Shown one piece after another: positions 38,574 through 50,546 of a DNA stretch of 64,000 nucleotides; within the stretch, counting starts at the first letter, position 1, and each line of letters begins with the position of its first letter. The notes under the pieces are model-generated. The model saw only the letters and a list, made by a program, of their open reading frames with translations. It ran no database searches and was not told the DNA's origin. Both the position numbers and the translations under genes were made by a program. Source of the stretch: Varroa destructor (Eukaryota; Arthropoda; Arachnida; Mesostigmata; Varroidae); NCBI RefSeq assembly GCF_002443255.2, contig NW_019211456.1:52388486-52452485 (forward strand), in the 5' to 3' direction.

Positions 38574-41500
38574 TTAGAATTTGCCTTTTCTTCTTTTAAA
38601 CGGCTTAGTCCCGCTGTTCCCTCCTTTCATTCTGTTTTTGATTCCGGAAGCATTTTCCGCATCGCGGTGATCATCGTCTTCATCTGCCCCTTCCCGTCTC
38701 CGTTTTCGCGCATCTTTTTTCTTATCTTCAAGTTCTTTCATTTCCTGAAATTTAACAAATATTAGGTAAATCCATCCTAATATAATACCGACTCTACAGA
38801 GAATCGATATTATTTCGATAGATGCCCCATCGATACATGTCACAGGCAAATGTGCAGCATTTATAAAAAGAAGCATTGGATTATATATACCTGTCTAGCA
38901 AACCTTTGGGCTTCTTGAACTCTTTCCTGTAGAACCATCACTTCTTGCTCCCGTACGTCATAAGCGGGAAGCTGTTTGCCAATGAGATGTTCTATCCGCT
39001 GATAGAGCTCAACGTCGTATTGACTAACAATTGTGACTGACTTGCCGCTCCTGCCGGCTCGAGCCGTACGACCCACTCTATGAATATAATCCTTTGAGTG
39101 TGTAGGAATGTCATAATTGATAACTACATCAACGTGCGGTATATCAAGACCTCGAGCTGCGACGTCGGTAGCCAGAAGTATGTTCCTTGCTTTGCCCCTA
39201 AATTTCTGCAGGGCTCCTAATCGCTTCGCCTGTGACATCTGTCCGTGAAGGGGGATAGCTGTAAAGCCAAGGTTCCTCAGCATCAATGCCAGCTTCTGAG
39301 TACCATTACAAGTTGCGCAGAAAACGATAAAGCTCTGACCGGCCATTTCCTGAAGCAGATGGACTAAATACACTTCCTTGAACTTGGCTGGAATGAAGAG
39401 ATAGTGCTGCTTTAGTTTGTCGACGGTTTGATACTTTGAGCTAACTTCAACACGGACTGGGTCTGTCAGAGAAGCCCGTTGGAGCTTAGCGACTTTCTTA
39501 GTCATCGTTGCTGAGTAAAGAAACGTTTTCCGTCCTTCTCTAGGGATAACTTTTAGGATTTTGTCGACTTCTTCCTCGAAATCCATATTCAGGATACGGT
39601 CCGCTTCGTCCATGACTAAATATTTTAAATTTTTTAAACTAAATCCCTTCGTATTTTCCAAATGATCAATGAGACGTCCAGGTGTAGCTGAAAAGGGAAT
39701 GAGCGATACTATAAGTTTTTTAAGTTACCATTCGTAACACCATATATTTGAACTCAATACGTGCTTCATTATATGCTGCCTTATATTATAAAGCAGAATT
39801 GCATAAAATGCATTAGTGTCTACAGTGTTGAAAACGATTCTGACGAGTTTCATTTTAGAGGAGTGGTTTGAACGAAAGCATTGTAATAAAAAGCACAGGT
39901 CAGTTAATTGTGATGTTTGTAATCTCAGTGACTTAATTCTGCACGCTTACGGACAATGTTATCAGGTTCGATACGTTATTTTCCTCAGCAAGTCGAGCTG
40001 CGTTTAACTAATCAATTTGCTACCACATACTATCCTATCCCGGCGATCGCCAAGGGAAGTTTTTACTTGCTTAGATATATTGCTGAGCAGCAGTGTTTTT
40101 GTTCGTTAACTATTGTCGATTAGTATGTAGTTTCTAACTTTATTTGATAAATTTGAAAAAATACTGTTAAAAGCGATAGCAGAAAGAACATTTGTCTCAG
40201 TAAATTATTGGGAAATATTCCTAATAAAAAAGGGATTCATGAAATAGAAGCAGAAGTAAGCGCAACTCACGGAATGCAGGAGGGGACAGTCGTCCACATA
40301 AAACAGCCAGGTCCATTTTGATTCGACTGGTTAGGTTGTGCCCCTCACAGGAAAAGCCACTCTGTCTAGGTATTTTCAATATCTCAAAAAGGCTTAAATG
40401 TCTATATTCCTATTCATGTTCTTCGATCAATTTTTAAAAGGAACACGTATTCTCATAAAAGAAATCCTAATTTTCCGGCACAGTAGAGTTTCGCCCATAG
40501 TAAAATGTATCTGGCAGCGACTGCGAAATAAAAAAACTCACTCGACAATACTTCGCAGGTAACCGTGCCTAATAGCTGTATCAGGTAAAAAAAAACTTGC
40601 TAAGCTATACTTGGGAACCAGTGTAGCATCTGTAGAATCTGATTGATTCCAAAAGACTTACCGATAACTACGTGGGGCTTTTTTGCTAGCATCATCGCTT
40701 GTGTCATCATGTCAATTCCGCCAACAATCACAGCTAAATAACAGAGGAAAGATGTGTCATCATGTTAACCGACAGTAGAAAAACGTATCGATGAGCACAC
40801 AAAGGACCATATTATGATGTTATAAGTATATCACGTAACCCAAAACGAGTTATGTTAGGATATATATTTTTTGTGAGGACTGCCATAACTCGGTGATAAA
40901 ATTTAACGAAAAATCTTACGTCTGAGAAAACTCGTTTTCTAGCATAGCAAGGATATCATCAGAACCTAAGCTAACCGTATAATATAATTTATTGAGAAAA
41001 CACCTTACCGCTCTTGACGCCGATACTGGATCCGAGCGCGTCAAACTGTTCTGAAATCTGAAAGGCCAACTCCCTAGTCGGAGTCAATATAAGGGCAAAC
41101 AACCTCTGTGGATTGTTCAGCAGCGCCTGAAGAATCGGAAGAGCGAATGCGCCGGTTTTTCCCGAACCAGTTTCTGCCAAACCAATAATGTCCCTGCCTT
41201 CGAGAGCTATGGGAATAGCTTCCTTCTGGATTTTCGAAGGAGCTGTCCATTTTAGCCTTTCACAAGCTTCACACAAAACATCGACTACTCCCTAAAAACA
41301 AATGTTTAATCTGTTAGTTCCGTTCGCGCAAACCATTTCATAGGAAATTTTACGCGCAGATCATCGCCCCCTCTTGTTTTCTGTAAAACAAACCAATGTA
41401 TGTAACCTAAAACAGCAAAGTTTGATTAAACTAAATTACGTATAAGTGCTACATGTTTGGCTCTACAACTAGTTAGGTCTCTTGTATTGCAGAAGATGAA

Positions 41501-42047
41501 ACGCATTAAGTGGTACATATATATGTACATACATTGAGTTTAGATTTTTTTCCACTGGTATAGACGGTCAGTGCGTTGAATGCACTAGCCACTACCTTAT
41601 CAAAACTAGGTGACGAGAGGTGAATTGGACACGAAATAAGAAACGTCCGGCGTAATACCATATCTATCTGTGACACTAGCTAATCGACCCTAATGCACAT
41701 TGTTGGACAGCGTCGACGAAAGTTTATTGTCTCATTGATAACCGTTTCGACTAAGACTTATTCTAGTAAAATTATATTATTACTCGGCTAGACATCAAAG
41801 CTCTCGCCTTTTACATGTTTTGAGCGATTACCACTTTGGTAACTTCCTTTTTCACAACGGCCATGAGCACGTGGTTTTGTTTGGGTTCACTTTGCATTTT
41901 TGTGGTTTACCATTCCCAAGATATGCCTAGAGTCCTTAGTAAACTTACCAACTTTTTAAACGTGCATGTGTTATCGTCACCTCTTTCTCCTATTTGTGTT
42001 CTTTCGAGGTCATTATCGGAGCATTCATCCTCGCTGGACGTTGCCAT
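38574..42047 (-). CDS. DDX47: ATP-dependent RNA helicase DDX47/Rrp3 (5 exons)
   Basis: A nucleolar DEAD-box helicase acting in pre-rRNA processing and small-subunit assembly (yeast Rrp3 family). Exons in transcription order are 42047-41949, 41291-41009, 40733-40662, 39687-38891 and 38744-38574. They join in phase to 1422 nt, 473 aa, near the human length (about 455). Exon 2 carries the Q motif region ([13 protein letters not shown]), motif I AETGSGKT and PTRELA. The 72-bp exon 3 gives VIVGGIDMM, and TPGRL is formed across the exon 3/4 junction. Exon 4 carries DEAD, SAT, the IVFCAT segment, [10 protein letters not shown] and [10 protein letters not shown]. Exon 5 is a charged tail rich in Lys, Arg and Asp/Glu, as in the family. 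All introns have GT and AG ends. I chose the ATG at 42047, which gives a short acidic N-terminus like DDX47; an upstream in-frame ATG at 42107 is possible. It converges with ZFYVE26 and is divergent from MetRS. Confidence 0.95.
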
Positions 42048-42359
42048 CGTCGAACAGTGAATGAGTTCCGTCGAATTAAAAGACTCGGAGAATGGCCAGG
42101 AACGCACAATATTAGCTAAACATCAATAGCTCAGATAGTGGATGTTTTTATATACTTAGTATTTGAATACTAGAGAATATCGATATGAGAGATTTCTTAG
42201 TATAGTAGTTGATAATTTTATTAGACGATAGCAGGCATATGAGACAAAGGGTGCTGCATCTTCCAATCGGTCGGAATGAACTGACGTAGCTTTTCCAACG
42301 TGCTCAGTGAACAGGAGCAAAAGATCACTTGGGTAAAGAAGTGTTTCGATTACGCAGCA
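42048..42359. promoter_or_regulatory. Shared intergenic region of divergent DDX47 and MetRS genes
   Basis: The two start codons are separated by 312 bp and point away from each other. Both promoters and 5' UTRs must fit here unless upstream non-coding exons exist, so a bidirectional promoter is likely. I did not identify specific factor sites. Confidence 0.6.
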
Positions 42360-45302
42360 ATGAAGCTTTACATATGTGAAGATTCGGTGCAAACCTGCAA
42401 ATTGGACGCAGTTTTGCAGGAGACAAAGTATCAAGTTGAGCGAGTCCAATGTAAGGCCAAAGAATCGCCTTTAAAGCGTTTGCCGGCGTTCGAATTGGCA
42501 GACGGTGATCATTTATTTTCCACAAATGCCATCTGTCGCTACTTGTGGGCTAAGGCGGGCAAAACCGTTGATACTGAAGATGAATACTGGCTTTCGTATG
42601 AAAGTTCGGTACTTTTGCCATCTGTAGCAGGTATTGTGCTAGGAAAGAAGATTGCCTTAAGGCTCGAAGACTTCAACCCACCTCCTAAACAGGCGTCACT
42701 TGGGTACCTGGTCATTTGCTCTGCATTAAGCGCATTGTCGACGGACGAAAATTGTGCAGCGCTGCTCAGTTCGATATCATTCTATGCCAAATTTGCATCA
42801 GATTTTGCCAACATTATCCCGAAATCGATCGCCTTGGAGAGTTTGTTAAACCTTTACACGGAGCAAATTCAGGTGACTAAGCAGAGCCAGAGTTGCTCAG
42901 ATGAGCAACACATTAAACTAACTCATGAGTTTATCGATAAAGCCGTGACGTTATGGAAAGACAAGGTTGGTGGAAATCCGCTAACAGAAAAGACAGCTCC
43001 AATTCTCCCGGAGAAAGGGAAGCGTAATATGCTAATCACCGCTGCTTTGCCATACATAAACAATGTGCCTCATTTAGGCAATATTGTTAGTAGCGTTTTG
43101 AGTGCGGACGTATTTGCTCGTTTCTGTCGTATGCGTGGCTATAATACGTTATTTATTGGTGGAACGGATGAGTACGGCACAGCTACAGAGACCAAAGCAC
43201 TTGAATTGAAATGCACACCCAGGGAGCTTTGCGATAAGTACCACACTATCCATAAAGACATATATAAATGGTTTAATATTGAGTTCGATTACTTTGGTCG
43301 TACGTCTACATTAAAGCAGACCGAAATGGCGCAAGCTGTTTTCAATAAGCTACATGAAAATGGCTACCTGAGTGCAGATTCTGTCGAACAACTCTATTGC
43401 GAAGAATGCCCGCGTTTTTTGGCAGACCGCTTCGTCGAAGGAGCCTGCCCTTTTTGCGCCTATGAGGATGCCCGGGGAGATCAGTGTGACAAGTGTTCTA
43501 AACTCATTAACGCAATAGAACTCAAGCACCCTAAATGTAAGCTCTGTAAGAGTACGCCAATCATCAAGGCATCGCAGCATCTATTCCTTGACATGCCCAA
43601 GATCGACTCGGCTTTCCGCGAGTGGCTAGATGTGAGTATTAAGACTGGCCAGTGGACACAAACCGCTAAGGTGATTACGAATTCCTGGCTACGAGAGGGA
43701 CTCAGGCCTCGCTGTATAACCCGAGACCTGAAATGGGGCGTACCTGTGCCCATACAAGGTTATGAAAATAAGGTGTTCTATGTTTGGTTTGATGCTCCTA
43801 TCGGCTATTTGTCAATTACGTCTTCCTATACAGACCAGTGGGAAAAATGGTGGAAAAATCCTGAAGAGGTAGAGCTATCGCAGTTTATGGGCAAGGACAA
43901 TGTACCTTTCCATGCGATTATTTTTCCTATGTGCCTAATTGGCACTGGAGAGAATTTTACAAAAGTAAACAACGTCGTCGCCACAGAGTACCTGAACTAC
44001 GAAAACACTAAATTTTCTAAATCACGTGGAGTTGGCGTGTTTGGTACGGACGCAAAAGAAACCGGAATAGTGTCCGATGTCTGGCGTTTCTATATGATGT
44101 ACCTTCGACCCGAGTCTCAAGACACGGCATTCAGCTGGGCAGATTTGCAAACCAAAAACAACTCAGAACTTCTTAACAACCTTGGGAACTTCGTAAATCG
44201 TTGCCTCACATTCATTGGTAACAACTTCGCTGGCCAGGTACCTTCGTTCGTCGGCGACCTTCTTGAAGAGGATAAGATGGTCATTGCTCAGGTTGCGCAG
44301 TTCTACCATGACTTCCTGCAAAAACTTGAGCACAATCATATCCGTGACGCGTTACGCTCGCTTCTGATGATCTCGAAAATGGGTAACCAGTACATCCAAT
44401 CAACTAGACCATGGGAGCTCGTGAAAACGGCTGACACAAGGGCGCGTTGTGGGAACACTCTGTACATAGGTGTGCAGATCTGCGCACTTATTGCTGGCTG
44501 CTTAGAGCCATTCATGCCGGACACCGCCAAAGAACTACGGCACCAGCTCAACATTACAAAGCTCCAACTGGACGATCAATTCCGACCATTAGTGGCTGCT
44601 GGTCATAAGATAAACAAGGCGACACCGCTGTTCAAAAAAATTGACACTGATGTCATCGAAGAGTTCCGTAAAAAATATGCCGGCGACCAACAGGGGCGTA
44701 CCCAGCTGGTGAAAGACTCTACCGAATTGAAGACAAAGCTCAAGAAGCAAGAAGACAAGCTTCGAACGTTAAAGGCTGCCAAAGCTGATCGGCAATTAAT
44801 TATCAGGGAGACGAACGTACTTTTCGATATGAAGAAACTGTTGGAAGTCTCGCAGATCGCAGAGGCTTCATCTGTAATTGGCAGTGACCAGGCTTTGTTC
44901 CTTACGGCAGCTGAGTTTGAAACCAGAGTAAAGGAACAGGGAGACAAGGTAAGAGCATTGAAAACAAACAAAGCTGAGAAAGAAATTATCAGCAAAGAGG
45001 TAGACGTCCTTCTTTCGTTGAAGAAACAACTAGAAGCTGCACGTATACTCGATGGATTTCAGGCGCCTAACTATAAGGGTGACGCTATTAGCAGTCCCGA
45101 AGAAATCCAAAAAAAAGTCACTGCACAGGGTGACAAGGTTCGCAGACTAAAAGCCGACAACGCCGAAAAAGTTGTTATTGACAAGGAAGTTACGATCCTT
45201 CTTGAGTTGAAGAGGCAACTTGCAATGGCCAAAGGAGAATCTCCTACTACTAGTAGAACCACTACTACTAATAATAACAACAAAGACAGTAAAGAAAAGT
45301 AA
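42360..45302 (+). CDS. MARS1: Methionyl-tRNA synthetase, cytoplasmic (three C-terminal WHEP repeats)
   Basis: A class I synthetase that charges tRNA-Met with methionine in the cytosol. It is one uninterrupted frame of 980 codons, against about 900 aa in human. The N-terminal part (about 1-200) is the GST-like appendix, with the LFSTNAICRYLW segment near residue 55. The Rossmann core has the HIGH-type HLGN at residues 238-241. A Cys-rich zinc insertion includes CEECPRF, CPFC, CDKC and CKLC, and the KMSKS-type loop KFSKS is at 551-555. The anticodon-binding helical domain follows, with NNSELLNNLGNF near its start. The C-terminus holds three lysine-rich WHEP-type helical hairpins at about 783-830, 845-895 and 911-960, each with a (Q/E)xDKxRxLKxxxA pattern. 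The start at 42360 gives MKLYICED, matching the family N-terminus (human begins MRLF); the frame is open 20 codons further upstream without need for it. Confidence 0.96.
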   Translation: MKLYICEDSVQTCKLDAVLQETKYQVERVQCKAKESPLKRLPAFELADGDHLFSTNAICRYLWAKAGKTVDTEDEYWLSYESSVLLPSVAGIVLGKKIALRLEDFNPPPKQASLGYLVICSALSALSTDENCAALLSSISFYAKFASDFANIIPKSIALESLLNLYTEQIQVTKQSQSCSDEQHIKLTHEFIDKAVTLWKDKVGGNPLTEKTAPILPEKGKRNMLITAALPYINNVPHLGNIVSSVLSADVFARFCRMRGYNTLFIGGTDEYGTATETKALELKCTPRELCDKYHTIHKDIYKWFNIEFDYFGRTSTLKQTEMAQAVFNKLHENGYLSADSVEQLYCEECPRFLADRFVEGACPFCAYEDARGDQCDKCSKLINAIELKHPKCKLCKSTPIIKASQHLFLDMPKIDSAFREWLDVSIKTGQWTQTAKVITNSWLREGLRPRCITRDLKWGVPVPIQGYENKVFYVWFDAPIGYLSITSSYTDQWEKWWKNPEEVELSQFMGKDNVPFHAIIFPMCLIGTGENFTKVNNVVATEYLNYENTKFSKSRGVGVFGTDAKETGIVSDVWRFYMMYLRPESQDTAFSWADLQTKNNSELLNNLGNFVNRCLTFIGNNFAGQVPSFVGDLLEEDKMVIAQVAQFYHDFLQKLEHNHIRDALRSLLMISKMGNQYIQSTRPWELVKTADTRARCGNTLYIGVQICALIAGCLEPFMPDTAKELRHQLNITKLQLDDQFRPLVAAGHKINKATPLFKKIDTDVIEEFRKKYAGDQQGRTQLVKDSTELKTKLKKQEDKLRTLKAAKADRQLIIRETNVLFDMKKLLEVSQIAEASSVIGSDQALFLTAAEFETRVKEQGDKVRALKTNKAEKEIISKEVDVLLSLKKQLEAARILDGFQAPNYKGDAISSPEEIQKKVTAQGDKVRRLKADNAEKVVIDKEVTILLELKRQLAMAKGESPTTSRTTTTNNNNKDSKEK

Positions 45303-45425
45303 TATTCTAGTTATGCGGCTGAAAGCATACCTTCAGCTTTTCTGATGATGTAATTTAAGGATAGCTTATTTATGCAAAAAGATCCTTGGAAATTTTTGAA
45401 TGATTGTGTTCTAGTAATATTAAAT

Positions 45426-45431
45426 AATAAA
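45426..45431 (+). promoter_or_regulatory. Poly(A) signal of MetRS gene
   Basis: AATAAA about 125 bp past the MetRS stop codon. Confidence 0.55.
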
Positions 45432-48400
45432 TCTAAGTGAGCTAATGTAAAGAACTCTGTTCGGCTTTGTTGTTGTTAATTCTGAAAATTTGATAACTCA
45501 CTAGTTTGATATATCAGTAACTCGTAATCTAATTAGACTTCTTAAACGCAATATCTCTAGTAATGTTTAGTCTTACGGAGCTTGAATTTCTATTTTAGTT
45601 TAATTAAACTGATCTTAAAAGTTTATTTCGCAATTTTTAGACGCTTTCGTTTTCCATACTCTCGTAGCCAGTATTCCACGGAAGGCGGACGGAGTGAATA
45701 TGTTCATGCTTGAAAAGTTATTAATGCGTTTTTCTTACAACAGAAAAATAGGATTTCCAAAACGCAACAGGTAATTGTGTGATAACAACGGGTTCTAGCA
45801 AATATGCTCTAGCTATAAATATTGGCCATAAGGAGCGTTTGCTTTCAGCTACAAAGCCATCTTGTAACAATCCTCCAGCTGCCATCATCGAGCGACGTGT
45901 TCGTTGACCATGGAGCGGCATTTCGAGAAAGCAATAATTGTAATAAAACATGGGCGACCGAGGCCTTCCCCTCATATATGTAATCTGCGGAAAACTGTCT
46001 AATAGTGAATATGCGCTTTTTATGTGAATGACGGTGTGTCGATGAATGTGGTGTGACTCAGAAGCTTAGCAGAAGATCGAACCTATTTGAATTGGCACGA
46101 GATGACCAAATTTGGTTAAATCATAAAGAAGACAAAGCACAATGTTTCCGCGCAAAAGTTTTTCTAACTCAAAAAAATATGTTATCGCTATGTATAATAA
46201 GTGTTTTTGGATGATTTTTACCATCTTCTAATCAAATTGTTCGGGACTTTGATTTACTTTACATACTGACATACTCAGTATTTATATATAAAGAAAAAGA
46301 AATAATATATATTTCTATATTTTGCACCATGTTTTTATTATCTTATCATCATGTGCGTATTTTTATATATGACTGTACACCCGCAATGAATCGTAGAAAA
46401 ATACACCAAATCGGACATCTAAATAATATAATCGTTTCTGCTTTTGGGAAAGGCTGTTTTCGTGAATCCGACGGCTACATTAGCTTGATGCATTTAAGCT
46501 ATTAAAGTGGTAAATTAGATTATTCGTCATAGACAGATTTTATTGGCAGTTAAATTGTCGTTACTTATTTTTTGTTCGTTATCATCAGGATGGCCTTTCG
46601 CTCAGTATACATTTGTCGTGTATACTACACCATTCTAGTACGTATATAGTCAAGGGTTGTTTAGTTATTCAATTTATTTCATTTACAAGTCATGTTTACT
46701 TACATTAAAGATTATATTTTACAAAAAGGTCAAGTTATGAACAGTGTCCAGGCAAGAGTACACGCAAGCTATAGAAAAGGGAATGATTACGTTAGCATTT
46801 ATTAAAGAATTAATGTACCTAAAAAAGGTGAATTTATTTTTTAAACGTGAATGTAGAATTGATACATTCGTGTGGCTGTTAACGTGTCGGCTATATGCGC
46901 CGGAAATGAAGACGATTTTCTTTTTTCATTAACTACGTATTCTGAATGATTTACATTTTTTAGACAATACAAAACGAGAAAGATCTCTTTAAAGTGCTTT
47001 TAATTATAAGATATTTTAAGATAAACTGCCAGTGAAAGGATTCAAAACCTACGATTCAGTTCAGTGATTCAAGATCGTCTAACGGGAGGCAACAGTAGTG
47101 TCAAAGAGCTTCGGAAACATCAAAAAGGTGATAAATCGAAAACAGGGTTGCCTTATCATGCAGCAGTGTTTCTTCTCAAATGACTTACTCAAAGCCAAAA
47201 ACACTGGCATACACATAAGCTTACAAAAGCAACACATAAGAAGACATGCTGACCTAATTGCTGGACAAATCTATTGTTGAAAAACCTAAAGATTCAATAT
47301 AGATAGACATGCAAAAATAATAGTCGAAAATTATGAAGACCTTATTAAAAGGGTATCAATAATACAGTTTTCTTTTTGTAGGAAAGACGAAAGAAGACAA
47401 AATGTCGATTGTAATGCGACAGATAAAATGACTATCATCAAACCTTGTAAGTTTATCACCGCACAAACACCATCGTCAGAATATCCATGGGAAGATGATA
47501 TAACACACAAGATCGCACCACGATCGTCATAGTCAGCGTGGTGCAAAGCTATAATTTGATTATTCTGCCATGGATAAATGTTAATCCGCCCAACAACAGC
47601 TATGAGTACTCTTAATACTAGCCTGAACCATTCTAGTTTGGTTTACCGATTTATCATAGTTTTATTAGCTAAAAATATATAGTCTTTGACAGTTTGTGTA
47701 CGTCGACGCTAATGATATTGCCCTGCTTCGATTAGTGACAATATTCAATAGCTGTTTTTCACACAACGGTTCCAGTTGAAGGCAATAGGTCAGCAAAGAT
47801 CGCGGGGACAGACATCAGCGTCAATAAATGTAGTAAAATCTTATCGGACTCCGTCGAACAGGCATGGATCAATTGTATAAGGACAATTCCTATATATGAA
47901 TATGGTGATATTGCCGTCGCGATGCTGGTCAATGCTATTCTTCGAATGTTGTTGTAAACAATATCGTATTTTAAGGAAAAAAGAGTGTTGCCCTTTTGTC
48001 TAATATATAGCGAATACGATTGATGCTTGTTTCAGCCGTATTCGTTCAAAGTTGCCAAATACAAAAATTTCACGTTCGCAATCCATTCGACAACAGAGGC
48101 TTCTTCGAGGCTCCGACAGGATTACGTTGGTATCTATTCTCAGACCTTAAATAATATATCTTGAGGCTGTAAGACCCCTATTGATCTGTCCAGACGACCG
48201 AGTTGTTATTGATATAAAACAATTTATAGAGGTATTGGCTGAAAGTGCCGATGGCTAATCAACATAAAGGCAATAGAAAACCAAAAACAACTCAAACGAT
48301 TCGATCCGCTGCTGATTATTAGCAACCTGTACGAGAACTTTTCGTAGCTCATAAGCAGTACCGATTTGATCTGTTTTAATTTTCAAATAATCGTTACATA

Positions 48401-49985
48401 TAAGTAGATCGGAACACAACTTCATATTAATACTTCCATATTCACAATAGCTAATTTAATGCGGAATGATGAATGGTATCGAGTTTACATTGTTCACAGC
48501 AATCTTATTTTAGTCGCAATAGTAGTAGGCAGATCTTCGAGTAATAAACTGATGTTTCATAGAAATAAACCGTTTTAGGCGTTATGTCGTTGCTTTGTCG
48601 TTTTCTTATTTTTATTATTACGGTAGATACACGGTGGCATTACCTCGACTTTTTGTAAGTCTATCGTTATTCTTCGTGTGATCAGACCTTCAGAATGTGC
48701 GTAATGGGCAGGGGGACGACGGCACTCGGGGGCAAGACTGGTAGAGGCTACTGTAGAAAATTATGGCTTTCTTGCCGAAAAGATACCGTATAGATCGGTG
48801 AAAAAAGTAGTCAGGCGCTCGTCAACAAAAATGGGGGTCTTATGCTGGCATAAACGTGAATGTTACCCATGTAGGTGTGTAGTTTGTGTACATTTTTTTT
48901 ATATAGGCGTCGCCGCATTCAGCGGAGGTGCGAGCCTTTGTCCACGAAATTCCTTGAACGAGTGAGATAGTTAGTGAAGTGGAGAGTACGCGGTAGAAGT
49001 CTCGCGAATCTTTCGGTAAAGGGATGTTAACGAAAAAAAATTTGTTTTTATTTTTGACTAGTACTGTGATCTGCAACGGATTCTTAACAAGCCACTGTAC
49101 CTTTTGACGATTTTGTTTTTTCAGACATGAATTTAATTAGCTCTGTATCATGTAAATTTATGGTGGTAGAAAAAATAGTTTCGTTGCGAAGGTTACGTTC
49201 ATCATATGCGTTTTCCGCCTCACGGGTGAACAGTCTTACTTTACAACTCATACAACGCGGTACTCGCTCTTTGGCGCGTCCTGTTATTGTTTCCAGTTAG
49301 CCACGATCCACAATCTTCCTGCACGCCGCTTAGTTAGTGCTTCGAAACCAGACAAGCCTAAGTGGTGATTGCCAGCGTTTTTTTTGTTTTCAGGAGATAG
49401 CTTTCTTTTTTTCGTTTATCACTGGTTTTCATTTGCACTCGTTTTAGCCCTAGTCATTCATCGACGCTCCTCATTGTTCAATAGTTGTTTTGCCACCTTT
49501 TGCATCGTCTGTCGTGTCTGTCTGTAGAGTCCGATTAACAAAAGTGTCTATGTTCACTTTATTGAAAGAAATAAAGGGAAGTTTAATACAAATACCTATG
49601 TTATGTCAATAAAAGCACAAACATCAATGTTTAATAACAGTTCTTTCGCTCCGACACCTCATATGCGCCACTTCATACACTCCACTGTAATATAGTATTT
49701 TCATTTAATATTCGCCAAGAACTATTTGTTACTATGCAGGGAAATTCTAAATGTCGATTCGTTGCTCAATTTTCAGTAATCTCTTTGATAGAATTAAGTG
49801 TGCGTGCGTTTGTCTGGCGTTTAGCGCTCCAGGAGTAATCCCAAATTGAAAGATATATATAGGTGATGAACGTTGTATCCAGTGACGCAATTAAATAGCA
49901 GCAATAAATAACTTGAAATTTTCAGTTATTCGCATAAATTTATGCCGGAAGAGTTTTTTTTGCTGTCTCAACGCGATTGCGTAAT
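45432..49985. other. Spacer without recognisable genes
   Basis: AT-rich. Open frames are 84 codons or shorter. I inspected those at 46744, 47098 and 48840 and found no known domain. No tRNA or clear mobile element is seen. It may include distal intron or UTR of the minus-strand gene at 50 kb. Confidence 0.4.
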
Positions 49986-50546
49986 TTAGCGTGCAACTAC
50001 AACAGGTATCGCCGAAACGGACTGCGCAGGCTCCATCTGAGATTCAGGACTACTGTGTTGGTTAGATTTGACTTGTTGGTTTCCTGTCATTGAGTAACGA
50101 ATAGCACGGAAGCTGAGTCTGGACAATCTCTTCGGCGGAGCGCCATCGTAGCGGGGGTTAAATCTTCTGGGGATAGGTTTTGGCCGACAGCATAACCACC
50201 AAAGCAGAACGGTCACGGCGCATGTGAGAACAGACAGCCCGATTGTCAACATAAAGTAGAATTGCCTAGTGCCTGGTGTCAGAGCTAGCGCGAAAAAGTC
50301 GTCTTGATTAACTTCGTCCGACATCATTTCAGACATTCCGACATCGGAGTACACAGATGCGTTAGTACTGGATAGGTCGGGAACTTGTGGTCGAGCATCC
50401 AAGTTATTCATCTTTGATCGTCGTTGAGGCATGCGGTGGATGTATAGCGTTGGACTTTCGACCAACACGGAAGAATCATCTGTCGACGTAGACAACGCCG
50501 CTCCAGCTGCGGCCATCACTACAAGACTATCTACAATTATATTCAT
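49986..50546 (-). CDS. Small putative type I membrane protein, unrecognised
   Basis: A 186-codon frame that I do not recognise. The first 20 or so residues are hydrophobic (VVMAAAGAAL) and could be a signal peptide. A Ser/Asn/Asp-rich stretch follows, with a possible N-glycosylation site NAS at residue 62. A strong membrane helix spans about residues 97-119, rich in Leu/Val and ending in LLWWLCCRPKP. The tail is basic and proline-rich, then polar. Signal, ectodomain, one helix and a stop-transfer cluster in the right order support a real gene. It may be complete or a terminal exon of a larger gene. Its function is unknown; an orphan surface protein or short receptor-like protein is possible. 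Confidence 0.55.
   Translation of the reverse strand: MNIIVDSLVVMAAAGAALSTSTDDSSVLVESPTLYIHRMPQRRSKMNNLDARPQVPDLSSTNASVYSDVGMSEMMSDEVNQDDFFALALTPGTRQFYFMLTIGLSVLTCAVTVLLWWLCCRPKPIPRRFNPRYDGAPPKRLSRLSFRAIRYSMTGNQQVKSNQHSSPESQMEPAQSVSAIPVVVAR

Noticed and set aside
42300..42359. Twenty-codon upstream extension of MetRS
   Set aside because: The family N-terminus begins at the internal Met (42360), and the upstream residues match nothing in the family.
44603..44995. 130-codon antisense frame inside MetRS
   Set aside because: It is a shadow of the MetRS coding frame with no independent support.
47098..47280. Lys-rich 60-codon frame considered as a transposon remnant
   Set aside because: No recognised transposase motif and no terminal inverted repeats were found around it.
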